Source: CALMEC01 sp964393105
GTDB taxonomy: Bacteria > Actinomycetota > Thermoleophilia > Miltoncostaeales > Miltoncostaeaceae
NCBI GenBank assembly: GCA_964393105.1
Contig: CAYMSM010000061.1
Span: 47,892-111,891, forward strand
Length of the DNA: 64,000 nucleotides
Direction of reading: 5' to 3'
Part shown: one piece after another, positions 1 to 7,831 of the stretch
Position numbering within the stretch: position 1 is the stretch's first letter
How the letters are laid out: each line of letters begins with the position of its first letter
Position numbers and translations under genes: made by a program
Notes under the pieces: model-generated
The model's input: only the letters and a program-made list of their open reading frames with translations
Told to the model about the DNA's origin: nothing
The model's database searches: none

Positions 1-846
1 AAGGTGCCGACGCTCCGTGGCCGCACCGTGATCAACCTGTTCTTCGAGGCCTCGACGCGCACGTCTACGTCGTTCGAGTTGGCGGCCAAGCGCCTGTCGG
101 CCGACGTTGTGTCGATCAAAGGCGCAGGCTCGAGCGTCGACAAGGGCGAAAGCCTGAAGGACACGATCCTGACGCTCAACGCCTACGGGCCGGACGTCTT
201 CGTCATCCGCCACGGCGGGGTCGGCGCATGCCACCTGGCGGCCCGGTTCACGGATGCGGCGGTGCTGAACGCCGGGGACGGCAAGCACGAGCATCCCAGC
301 CAGGCGCTGCTCGACCTCTACACCATCGAACGAGAGGTTGGGCCGCTCGACGGGCTCCACATCGCCATCGTCGGTGACGTCGCGCATTCGCGGGTCGCGC
401 GCTCCGACATCGTGGGGTTTACGACGATGGGCGCCCGGGTCACGCTCGTGGCCCCGCCGACGCTCCTGCCCTGGCGCGCGGCCGAGGCCCTCGGTGTCGA
501 GACCTCCTGCGACATCCGCGACATCGCCGATGCCGACGTCGTCTACGTGCTGCGCATGCAGCACGAGCGCATGGGCGACGGCGGGTTCGTCCCGAGCCTG
601 CGCGAGTACGCGGCCCGGTTCGGCGTCAGCCACGAGCGGCTGCGCCCCGGCCAGCGCGTCATGCACGCAGGACCGATCAACCGCGGGGTCGAGCTGACCG
701 GTGCGCTCGCCGACGACCCGGCGACGCTCATCGAACGCCAGGCCGCGAACGGACTGGTCGTGCGGATGGCCATCCTCTATGACCTGCTTGCCGAGCCGGT
801 GTCGGTCCCCGAGGCCGTTGAGCTGGCCGGCGTGGTGGCGGCGTGA
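1..846 (+). CDS. pyrB: Aspartate carbamoyltransferase catalytic subunit, 5' end outside window
   Basis: Transfers the carbamoyl group of carbamoyl phosphate to aspartate in the committed step of pyrimidine synthesis, in the cytoplasm. The frame is open at the left edge, so the protein is N-terminally cut by the window; about 281 of the usual 300-310 residues remain. The carbamoyl phosphate loop is visible as EASTRTSTSF (family PSTRTRTSF) and the later motif as HPSQALLDL. The stop overlaps the GTG of pyrC (GTGA), so the two are translationally coupled in a pyr operon. A GTG at position 4 is inside the conserved core and is not the real start. Confidence 0.97.
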   Translation, partial: KVPTLRGRTVINLFFEASTRTSTSFELAAKRLSADVVSIKGAGSSVDKGESLKDTILTLNAYGPDVFVIRHGGVGACHLAARFTDAAVLNAGDGKHEHPSQALLDLYTIEREVGPLDGLHIAIVGDVAHSRVARSDIVGFTTMGARVTLVAPPTLLPWRAAEALGVETSCDIRDIADADVVYVLRMQHERMGDGGFVPSLREYAARFGVSHERLRPGQRVMHAGPINRGVELTGALADDPATLIERQAANGLVVRMAILYDLLAEPVSVPEAVELAGVVAA

Positions 847-2144
847 GCGGTGTCAAGTTGGTTCAGCGCCCCGGCGATCCTGCTTCGGTGGTGATCACAG
901 GTGTACGGCTGCTCGACCCGGCAGCGGGCATCGATCGGATCGGCGACCTGGTCATCCGCGACGGTCGCGTCGGCGGGGATGCCGGCGGCCTCGAACGCGT
1001 CGATGGAACTGGGCTCCTCGCGACACCGGGATTCGTCGATCCGCACATCCACCTGCGAACGCCAGGCAGAGAGGACACAGAGGACATCTCTTCCGGCAGC
1101 CGGGCGGCGGCTGCGGGCGGGTTCGTCACCGTCGTCGGGATGCCCAACACCACACCCGTCGTCGACAATGCCGCGATCCTGGGATCGCTCCTGGAACTCG
1201 GGGGCCGCGAATCCGTGATCCGGGTCGGCTTCTATGCCGCGATCACCGTCGGGCAGGCGGGCCGGACGCTCAGCGAGCAGGGTGAGCTGGCCGACCTCGG
1301 CGCAGCCGGTTTCAGCGATGACGGACGGCCTGTCGCCAACGCTGAGGTCCTCCGACGCGCGTACCAGTACCAGCGGGTCACCGGCCTGCCGCTCGTGCTC
1401 CACGAGGAGGACGCCGACCTGTCGGCAGGCGGGGTCATGCACGAGGGGCTCATCTCAAGTCGCCTCGGCATGCGGGGCATCCCCGACGTGTCCGAGAGCG
1501 TGCAGGTGGCGCGGGACGTCACGCTGGCCGCCTACGAGGGCGCCCACATCCACATCTGCCACGTCTCGGCCTGCAAGACCGTCGAGGTCATCCGGTTGGC
1601 GAAGGCACAGGGCATCCGGGTGACGGCCGAGGTGACGCCACATCACCTCGTGCTGACGGACGCCTCAGTCATCGACCTGGATGCCGCCAAGCACAAGATG
1701 AACCCGCCGCTTCGCTCCGAGGGCGACCGCCAGGCCTTGATCGAAGGGCTGCTGGACGGAACGCTCGACTGCGTGGCCACCGACCACGCGCCGCACGCAC
1801 CCCAGGAGAAGGAGTCACCCTTCGAGGACGCCCCGTTCGGCGTCACCGGGTTGGAGACGGCGTTCGCCTCGTGTTACACCCACCTCGTCGGACCCGGTCT
1901 GGTCCCGCTCGATCTCCTGGTGCGGCGGATGAGCAGCGACCCGGCGGCCGCCCTTGGGCTGCCGGTGCCGACGCTGGCAGAGGGTGCCCAGGCCGACGTC
2001 GCGCTGATCGACCTGAACGTGACCGAACGCGTCGGCGATCGCGGCTTCCAGAGCAAGTCCACCAACTCGGCGTTCCTCGGTGACGAGCTCACAGGACGCG
2101 TGCTCATGACAATCGCGGGAGGGCAGATCGCATGGCGGCTGTGA
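843..2144 (+). CDS. pyrC: Dihydroorotase
   Basis: Zinc amidohydrolase that cyclises N-carbamoylaspartate to dihydroorotate, the third step of pyrimidine synthesis. 433 residues, normal for a class I enzyme. The metal-binding HxH is at H68/H70 (DPHIHLRTPG), followed by MPNTTP, the HICHVS and TPHHL histidines, and the DHAPH metal/catalytic segment near residue 310. The GTG start overlaps the pyrB stop by four bases. The 3' end overlaps the next gene by 13 bases, so three genes are read as one unit. Confidence 0.97.
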   Translation: MSGVKLVQRPGDPASVVITGVRLLDPAAGIDRIGDLVIRDGRVGGDAGGLERVDGTGLLATPGFVDPHIHLRTPGREDTEDISSGSRAAAAGGFVTVVGMPNTTPVVDNAAILGSLLELGGRESVIRVGFYAAITVGQAGRTLSEQGELADLGAAGFSDDGRPVANAEVLRRAYQYQRVTGLPLVLHEEDADLSAGGVMHEGLISSRLGMRGIPDVSESVQVARDVTLAAYEGAHIHICHVSACKTVEVIRLAKAQGIRVTAEVTPHHLVLTDASVIDLDAAKHKMNPPLRSEGDRQALIEGLLDGTLDCVATDHAPHAPQEKESPFEDAPFGVTGLETAFASCYTHLVGPGLVPLDLLVRRMSSDPAAALGLPVPTLAEGAQADVALIDLNVTERVGDRGFQSKSTNSAFLGDELTGRVLMTIAGGQIAWRL

Positions 2145-2701
2145 CAAGACACACTGGTCTTCTGCGACGGGACGAGACCGGCTTGATCGTCGTCGACGTC
2201 CAGGAGGGGTTTCGCCCGGTGATCGATGGCTTCGACGAGATGGCCCGCAACGTCGGCATCCTCGCCGAGGGATTCGGCATCCTCGGACGGCCTGTCCTTG
2301 TCAGCGAGCAATACCCCAAGGGGCTTGGGCACACGGTCGCCGAGGTCGAGGAGCGCCTGCCGGCGTTCACCGACCGAGTCGAGAAGACACGATTCAGCGC
2401 CTGCGGGGTCGAGGGCTTCGAGAAGGCACTCAAGCGGGCCCGCTGCAGCAGTTGGGTCGTCTGTGGCATCGAGGCACACGTATGTGTCAACCAAACCGTG
2501 CACGACCTTCTGGAGCACGGCTACGACGTCCACGTCGCCGACGACGCGGTATCGGCGCGCGCGCCGGCCAACCGACGAATCGCCATGGACAAGATGCTCG
2601 CCGCGGGGGCACGGTCCACGAGCGCCGAGATGGCGCTGTTCGAGATACTCGAGCAAGCCGGCGGCGACGAGTTCAAGGCCATCTCGAAGCTCGTCCGCTG
2701 A
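2132..2701 (+). CDS. Isochorismatase-family cysteine hydrolase
   Basis: Member of the isochorismatase-like hydrolase fold (nicotinamidase/isochorismatase superfamily). The triad can be read: D22 (VVDVQ), K85 (EKTRFSA) and C118 (HVCVN). 189 residues, normal for the family. ATG at 2132 overlaps the pyrC end. The substrate cannot be told from sequence. Its place between pyrC and carA suggests a linked role in nitrogen or carbamoyl metabolism, or simply co-transcription. Family assignment is firm, the reaction is not. Confidence 0.85.
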   Translation: MAAVTRHTGLLRRDETGLIVVDVQEGFRPVIDGFDEMARNVGILAEGFGILGRPVLVSEQYPKGLGHTVAEVEERLPAFTDRVEKTRFSACGVEGFEKALKRARCSSWVVCGIEAHVCVNQTVHDLLEHGYDVHVADDAVSARAPANRRIAMDKMLAAGARSTSAEMALFEILEQAGGDEFKAISKLVR

Positions 2702-2702
2702 G

Positions 2703-3029
2703 ATGGAGAGGAGCCGGCGTCAGCAAGCCGCCCCGACCGGCGGATCGTTCCATCACGGCCACGAGCCCGCGGTGGTCGCGCTGGAGGACGGCTTGGCGCT
2801 CCATGGTCGCAGCGTCGGCGCACCCGGGACGTCGCTGGGGGAGATGGTCTTCACCACAGCCATGAGCGGGTACCAGGAGACGACCACCGACCCCTCGTAC
2901 ATCGGCCAGATCCTGTGCTTTGCCGCGCCGATTATCGGCAATCGCAGCCCGCACCCCACGCCCATCGCACTTCAAGATACCCTCGTCGGAGGCCACCTGA
3001 CCCCGCGGGGTCATTCGACCTCAAGTTGA
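2703..3029 (+). pseudogene. carA: Truncated carbamoyl-phosphate synthase small subunit
   Basis: The first about 80 codons match the N-terminal domain of CarA: PAVVALEDGLALHGRSVG, then GEMVFTTAMSGYQE, TTDPSYIGQIL and IIGN. CarA proteins run to about 370 residues with a C-terminal class I glutamine amidotransferase domain. Here similarity ends near base 2945, and the frame runs on for about 28 unrelated residues to a stop at 3029. No amidotransferase domain or carB follows; mihF comes next. It begins one base after the stop of the isochorismatase gene. It looks like a 3' deletion, or an assembly join. A working carA/carB must lie elsewhere if the pathway is complete. Confidence 0.75.
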
Positions 3030-3112
3030 GCTTGACGCCCCCGGTCCGCGCCAGATTGTAACCTCCCTGCAACGTGCGTGAAATTTTCATGAAATTAGCT
3101 GCAAACTCCTGC

Positions 3113-3142
3113 TTGCAGAACCTCCGGGGAGCGCCATATGAT
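3113..3142 (+). promoter_or_regulatory. Promoter of mihF
   Basis: TTGCAG at 3113-3118 and TATGAT at 3137-3142 with an 18-base spacer form a good housekeeping-type promoter. The ATG at 3151 lies eight bases after the -10 box, so the mRNA is probably leaderless. The AT-rich stretch at 3075-3110 upstream stands out from the GC-rich surroundings and may act as an UP-like or regulatory region. Confidence 0.7.
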
Positions 3143-3150
3143 CCCCGCCG

Positions 3151-3483
3151 ATGGTCACCACTTTGAAGGCTCCCACCCAGGCCCCCGAACGGTCGCTCGA
3201 TCAGCGAATGGACGCACTCCGTCGCGCGAACGACATCCGCTCCCGCCGGGCGCAACTCAAGAAGGACCTGAAGAGCGGTCAGGTCCAAATCAGGGATGTG
3301 ATCGTCGATCCTCCCGACTACGTGATGACCGCCAAGGTCTTTGACATGCTTCTCGCAGTACCGAAATACGGCAAGGTCAAGGCGACGCGGTTCATCAACC
3401 ACTGCCGAATCTCGCAGGGGAAGACCGTCGGGGGGCTGTCGGAACGTCAACGCAACGAGCTGGTCGATCTTCTGAGCCGGTAA
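3151..3483 (+). CDS. mihF: Actinobacterial integration host factor (mIHF)
   Basis: Small basic nucleoid-associated DNA-binding protein of the actinobacterial mIHF family, unrelated to the HU/IHF fold. 110 residues, close to the usual 105. The conserved core is visible: RRANDIRSRRAQLKKDLK, then the helix-two-turn-helix region KVFDMLLAVPKYGKVKATRF and the C-terminal GGLSERQRNELVDLL. Placement directly before gmk is the usual actinobacterial order. The start is set by the TATGAT box eight bases upstream. Confidence 0.95.
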   Translation: MVTTLKAPTQAPERSLDQRMDALRRANDIRSRRAQLKKDLKSGQVQIRDVIVDPPDYVMTAKVFDMLLAVPKYGKVKATRFINHCRISQGKTVGGLSERQRNELVDLLSR

Positions 3484-3497
3484 CTCACCGAGCTCGT

Positions 3498-4052
3498 GTC
3501 CTCGTAATCTCAGGACCGTCAGGGGCCGGGAAGGGAACGCTCATCGAGCGGATCCTTCCCCGGTTCCCCGGCCTGACCGTCGCGGTGTCGGCGACGACGC
3601 GCGCGATGCGACCCGGCGAGGTGGACGACTTCGACTACCATTTCCTCACCCCCCGGGAGTTCGCTCGCGGCGTCGCGGCGGGGGAGTTCCTGGAGCACGT
3701 CGAGTATGCGGGCAACTGCTACGGGACGCTGCGTCGCGAGGTCGACGCGCACCTGGCAGCCGGTCGGTCCGTCGTGGTCGAGATCGAGCTGAAGGGCGCA
3801 CGGGCCATCCGATCGATGCTCCCGGATGCGGTGACCGTCTTCATCGCGCCCCCGTCCATGTCCGAGCTCGCGCGGCGGCTCGAGGATCGCAACACCGACA
3901 GCGCAGGCGAGATCGCCGCCCGCCTCGAGGTCAGCAAGCGCGAGCTCGCGGCGATGGGCGAGTTCGACCACCGCGTGGTCAACGACGATCTCGACACCGC
4001 CACCGATGCCCTGGCGGACGTCATCGCACGCGAGATCGGCATGCTTCGCTGA
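3498..4052 (+). CDS. gmk: Guanylate kinase, start codon not canonical as sequenced
   Basis: Phosphorylates GMP to GDP. The P-loop VISGPSGAGKG lies at 3504-3536, followed by SATTRAMRPGEVDDFDYHFL and the GMP-binding EHVEYAGNCYGT. About 185 residues, near family length. The frame has no ATG, GTG or TTG between the mihF gene and the P-loop; the first standard start (ATG 3585) would remove the nucleotide-binding site. A GTG at 3496 is one frame off. An extra C after GTGTCC would give a normal M-S-L-V-I-S-G start, so a one-base deletion (real or assembly) or unusual initiation is likely. The stop overlaps coaBC by one base. rpoZ, often found between gmk and coaBC, is not present here. Confidence 0.85.
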   Translation, partial: VLVISGPSGAGKGTLIERILPRFPGLTVAVSATTRAMRPGEVDDFDYHFLTPREFARGVAAGEFLEHVEYAGNCYGTLRREVDAHLAAGRSVVVEIELKGARAIRSMLPDAVTVFIAPPSMSELARRLEDRNTDSAGEIAARLEVSKRELAAMGEFDHRVVNDDLDTATDALADVIAREIGMLR

Positions 4053-5251
4053 TGGCAACGATCCTGCTTGGCGTCACCGGCGGCATCGCCGCTTACAAGG
4101 CCATCGACACCGTGCGCGCGCTTCGCCGTGAGGGGCACGACGTGCACGTCGTGATGACGCGGGCCGCGCGACGGTTCGTCGGCGCCGCGTCGTTCGCGGC
4201 GCTCAGCGGCAACCGCGTCGGCAGCGAGCCCCTCGCCACCGACGACGTCCCCGACTACCGTCATCTCGACCTGGCACGAGCCGCAGACGTGATGCTCGTG
4301 GCCCCCGCGTCCGCCAACACGATCGGCCGGATGGCGGCCGGGCTCGCCGACGACCTACTGACCACGTGTTATCTGGCCTTCACCGGCCCGGTCCTCGTCG
4401 CGCCCGCGATGAACACTCGAATGTGGGAGCACCCCGCGACCCGGGCGAACATCGCAGCGCTCGTCGCGCATGGCGTCCACATCATCGGGCCGGGCGAGGG
4501 CCTTCTGGCAGACGGCGACGTCGGCGCCGGCAGGCTCGCGGAGACCGAGGACATCGTGGCGGCGGTCGCCGCCCACCTGCCCGGGCAGGATGCGCCCTGG
4601 GCGGGCAGGCGCGTGCTGGTGACGGCCGGGGGAACCCGCGAGCCGATCGACGGGGTGCGCTACGTCGGCAACCGCTCCAGCGGCCGCATGGGCATGGCGG
4701 TCGCCAACGCCGCGCGCGAGCGTGGCGCCGACGTCACCGTCATCGCTGCCAACGTCGACCTGGCGCGACGCGCTGACATCACGTATGTCGACGTCGCGAC
4801 CGCCGCTGAGCTGCACGAGGCCACCGGCACCGCTTTCGCCGACACGGATCTGCTGGTGATGGCGGCCGCCGTCGCCGACTACCGACCGGTCTCCACGCAC
4901 GACGGCAAGCTCGACAAATCGGCGCGCGGCAGCCTCGATCTGACCCTCGAGCCGACGGTCGACATCCTCGCCACGCTGACCGCCCGTGGCCCAAATCAGA
5001 TCGTCGTCGGGTTCGCAGCCGAGCACGGGGCCGACGGGCTGGAGCGAGCCCGCCAGAAACGCATCCGCAAGCGGTTGGACGTCATCGTCTACAACGACGT
5101 CGCCGTCGCCGGGATCGGCTTTGAATCGGATGACAACGCGATCACGATCATCGGCCCTGGCGATGCGGAGCTTGTCGTTCTCCGCGCCGCCAAGGCCGTG
5201 TGCGCCGAGCACATCCTCGAGGCCGTCGCACCCCTGCTGGTCACGCTCTGA
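4052..5251 (+). CDS. coaBC: Bifunctional phosphopantothenoylcysteine decarboxylase / phosphopantothenate-cysteine ligase
   Basis: Two steps of coenzyme A synthesis in one polypeptide. The N-terminal FMN flavoprotein CoaC has GVTGGIAAYKA, H71, PAMNTRMWEH at about 118-127. The C-terminal CoaB ligase has TAGGTREPIDGVR, NRSSGRMG and AAVADYRP. 399 residues, full length. At the flexible substrate clamp the ACG cysteine of the E. coli enzyme is replaced: the segment reads LLADGDVGAGRL with D154. Starts on the last base of the gmk stop codon. Confidence 0.95.
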   Translation: MATILLGVTGGIAAYKAIDTVRALRREGHDVHVVMTRAARRFVGAASFAALSGNRVGSEPLATDDVPDYRHLDLARAADVMLVAPASANTIGRMAAGLADDLLTTCYLAFTGPVLVAPAMNTRMWEHPATRANIAALVAHGVHIIGPGEGLLADGDVGAGRLAETEDIVAAVAAHLPGQDAPWAGRRVLVTAGGTREPIDGVRYVGNRSSGRMGMAVANAARERGADVTVIAANVDLARRADITYVDVATAAELHEATGTAFADTDLLVMAAAVADYRPVSTHDGKLDKSARGSLDLTLEPTVDILATLTARGPNQIVVGFAAEHGADGLERARQKRIRKRLDVIVYNDVAVAGIGFESDDNAITIIGPGDAELVVLRAAKAVCAEHILEAVAPLLVTL

Positions 5252-5443
5252 TCGCACGGGCCGGGGGCCACGCCGCTTGGATCCATGTCGGCGTCGGCGC
5301 GACCCTCGATCTTGTTGCACGACGCGGTAGGACGTAGTACATCCAGGAGCTCCACGCAGGCGTCGCCGAGACCCCAACTGGCCCGCTGGCAAGTTGGCAG
5401 CCGAGCGCACAGCCTCGCGCTTGGCCCTGCTACCGTGCGTGAG
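5252..5443. other. Intergenic region coaBC-moxR
   Basis: No gene seen. A hairpin can be drawn at 5374-5397 (CCAACT pairing with AGTTGG, inner GCC/GGC, loop CGCT), without a T-run; it may be a weak terminator for coaBC. The moxR -10 box lies at the 3' end. Confidence 0.4.
5431..5436 (+). promoter_or_regulatory. -10 box of moxR
   Basis: TACCGT seven bases before the GTG at 5444 fits the leaderless pattern seen at many genes in this window. No convincing -35 box. Confidence 0.45.
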
Positions 5444-6427
5444 GTGGAGCGCCTCCATGTCGTGTCCCCACCATTGGCGGACGATGAGCTGATCCGGGGG
5501 ACGACCCTCGCCCGGGCGTTGGTAGATGCGCTCGCCTCGTCGGTGCGCGCGCCACGCGAAACGCTCACGTCTGCGGTGGCCTGTGTTCTGGCCGGTGGTC
5601 ACCTGCTCATCGAGGATGTGCCGGGGATCGGCAAGACCGTCCTCGCGAAGAGCCTCGCGCGCGCGGCCGGGTGCGTGTTCTCACGCCTGCAGTGCACCTC
5701 GGATCTGCTGCCGTCGGATGTCACGGGCGTCCACGTCTATGACCAGCGGACGCAGACGTTCGAGTTTCGCCCCGGTCCCGTCTTCGCCAACTTCCTGCTG
5801 GCTGACGAGATCAACCGGGCGTCGCCCAAGACCCAATCGGCGCTCCTGGAATCGATGGAGGAGGCCCAGGTCACGGTCGACGGCCACACCCGGATGCTGC
5901 CCAAACCGTTCATGGTCGTCGCGACGATGAACCCCGTCGAGTACGAGGGGACGTTCGCCTTGCCCGAGGCCCAGCTCGACCGGTTCGCTCTGCGCCTGAC
6001 GATCGGGTACCCGCCGGCCGAGCAGGAAGCCCGGATGATCATCGACCTGGCCGCACACGATCCGCTCGAGGACGTCCGCCCGGTCGCCGACGACGTCCGC
6101 ATCCGCGACGCGATCGACGCCGCGGGGCGGGTCCATGTCGATCCCGCGATCGCGCGGTACGTCGTGGATCTGGTCACGGCGACGCGCGAGGACCGACGGC
6201 TGGTCCTGGGGGCTAGCCCACGCGCCGGGCTCACGCTGCTGCGCGTCGCGAAAGCCGTCGCACTGATCGACGGGCAGGGCTACGTCGTCCCCGAGCATGT
6301 CAAGGCGATGGCAGTGCCCGTACTGGCTCACCGGCTCGTCATGGGGCCCGAGGCCCGCGTGGGCGGCGTCACCGGCGATGACATCGTGGCAGCGGCGCTC
6401 GGTGCCGTCCGTGGCCCCGCGATCTAG
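5444..6427 (+). CDS. MoxR-family AAA+ ATPase
   Basis: AAA+ chaperone-like ATPase of the MoxR group. Walker A is visible as EDVPGIGKT, Walker B as LLADEINRA, then SPKTQSALLESMEE and the sensor segment ATMNPVEYEGTFALPEAQLDRF. GTG 5444 gives 327 residues, the usual size; longer readings to 5285 add an unrelated N-terminus. It is followed by DUF58 and transglutaminase genes, a common three-gene unit thought to handle folding or activation of a protein complex at the membrane. The stop TAG at 6425-6427 coincides with the left TA of a MITE. Confidence 0.92.
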   Translation: MERLHVVSPPLADDELIRGTTLARALVDALASSVRAPRETLTSAVACVLAGGHLLIEDVPGIGKTVLAKSLARAAGCVFSRLQCTSDLLPSDVTGVHVYDQRTQTFEFRPGPVFANFLLADEINRASPKTQSALLESMEEAQVTVDGHTRMLPKPFMVVATMNPVEYEGTFALPEAQLDRFALRLTIGYPPAEQEARMIIDLAAHDPLEDVRPVADDVRIRDAIDAAGRVHVDPAIARYVVDLVTATREDRRLVLGASPRAGLTLLRVAKAVALIDGQGYVVPEHVKAMAVPVLAHRLVMGPEARVGGVTGDDIVAAALGAVRGPAI

Positions 6428-6626
6428 TGCTCTGTCTCACAAGTCCCTTGACGATATGGCGAGTGAAAAACCCGTCGGACAAGGACGCAGCCTGCGCCCC
6501 ATACTTGTCAGTATGGGTGCAGGCGAGGACACAGCCCCCGAGGCGACTGCTCCCCCACCGGCGCACCGAATCCGGCGGAGTTTTGCAGCCGCCAGATCGC
6601 AAGGGTATTTGTGAGACAGAGCACTA
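6425..6626 (-). mobile_element. Fold-back MITE, copy 1
   Basis: 202 bp including TA at both ends. Terminal inverted repeats TAGTGCTCTGTCTCAC and its complement at 6611-6626. The whole element is a long imperfect inverted repeat with a central hairpin (CGCCCCATACT / AGTATGGG around TGTC). The sequence matches copies at 25522 and 53361 but lies in the opposite orientation. It sits in the moxR stop codon (TA of TAG) and its right end supplies a GTG in frame with the following DUF58 gene. No coding capacity; it would need a transposase in trans, probably an IS630/Tc1-type enzyme. Confidence 0.88.
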
Positions 6627-7831
6627 GCACGAGAAGGCGTCGGCACCCTCGGGCGGTCGCCGTGGCGGTGGCCGGACTCCTCGCACTCGTCGCCGCCGGG
6701 GGATTCGGCACGCCGTCGCTTCGGCCCCTCGGCATCGGCCTGCTTTCCCTCGGCGTCGGCGCGATCGCGCTCGTCGAGGTCGCTGCGCGCGCATTGCGTG
6801 TCACACGCGCCGTCGATCGCGACACCCTCCCCGCGGGTGAGCGCGCAACCGCCACGCTTCGCCTGACCGGGTGGCCGGTGCGAAACCGCCTGATCCGCCT
6901 TCTCGACTGGGAGATCCGGTCGGGGCTTCCGACCACGGCGAATGCGCAACCCTCCCGGCCGAAGTTCATCGGTGGCGAGGTCCGCCAGCAGATCGTATTC
7001 GGTGACATGCGGCGCGGAGAGCACCGATTCACCTCGCCCGGGGTCTCGCTGTCGGATCCGTTCGGCTTGGCGCGGGTGCGGCGGGCCTCCCGGGCCGAGA
7101 CGATTGTGCTGGTGCTGCCGCGCACCGTGCCGGTCCTCGTCCCGTTCTGGGAGTCTGGGGCAGCCCGGCGGGCCGGTCAACAGGCGGGCCTCCTGCGGGG
7201 ACGGTCCGAGCTCGGCGGCGTGCGGGACTACGAGCCCGGGGACCCGCTCTCGCTGATCCATTGGGCCCAGACCGCACGGCGGGGGCGACTCCAGACCAAG
7301 GAACTCCACGGCGAGTCGGGGAGAGGGACGACGCTGGGGCTACTGCTCGATGCCCGCGCAGGACCTGCGGATGGCGACAGCGCAGACGAAGCGTTCGAGC
7401 TTGCCGTGTCGGCGGCGGCGAGCCTTGTCGCCGCGTGTGCGGCGCGTGGTGATGCGGTGGGCCTGGAACACACCGGCGCACGAGCCACCGCGCTTCCGGT
7501 GGGGACACCAGCCGGGACCATCGAACGCGAGTTGGCCTTGGTGTGCGCCGACGGGATCCAGGCCATCGCGCTGGCATTGCGGAGCGCCGTCGGCCGGCCC
7601 GATGCAGCGCGAACGCTCGTGGTGATCACCGCCGGCGGTGACCGCGGGCTGGCCGCGGCGGCGAGCCAGGCGCGCGGCGCCGGCGTCAACGTTGCCGCGG
7701 TGCTCGTCGGCCCTGCACGGGCCTACGCCCAGGACCTGCGCCGGGCCGGCACCTGGGTCACCGAGGTCGGCGTGGCGTCACAGCTCGCAGCGGCCCTCGA
7801 CGGGAGTGGAGCGCATGCCAAGCACGCCTGA
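6611..7831 (+). CDS. DUF58 domain protein
   Basis: DUF58 proteins accompany MoxR ATPases and have a von Willebrand-like C-terminal part. Two hydrophobic N-terminal segments (about residues 18-60) suggest a membrane anchor. The signature lies around residue 200: GRSELGGVRDYEPGDPLSLIHWAQTARRG. As sequenced the first start is GTG 6611 inside the MITE end (reading V-R-Q-S-T-S). With the MITE removed, the same frame would begin at GTG 6411 inside moxR, so the insertion replaced the original start. A start at GTG 6662 is also possible. Overlaps the next gene by 17 bases. Confidence 0.88.
   Translation: MRQSTSTRRRRHPRAVAVAVAGLLALVAAGGFGTPSLRPLGIGLLSLGVGAIALVEVAARALRVTRAVDRDTLPAGERATATLRLTGWPVRNRLIRLLDWEIRSGLPTTANAQPSRPKFIGGEVRQQIVFGDMRRGEHRFTSPGVSLSDPFGLARVRRASRAETIVLVLPRTVPVLVPFWESGAARRAGQQAGLLRGRSELGGVRDYEPGDPLSLIHWAQTARRGRLQTKELHGESGRGTTLGLLLDARAGPADGDSADEAFELAVSAAASLVAACAARGDAVGLEHTGARATALPVGTPAGTIERELALVCADGIQAIALALRSAVGRPDAARTLVVITAGGDRGLAAAASQARGAGVNVAAVLVGPARAYAQDLRRAGTWVTEVGVASQLAAALDGSGAHAKHA

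Noticed and set aside
6611..6626. Calling the MITE-derived GTG certain as the DUF58 start
   Set aside because: A GTG at 6662 in the same frame is also possible; no RBS distinguishes them.
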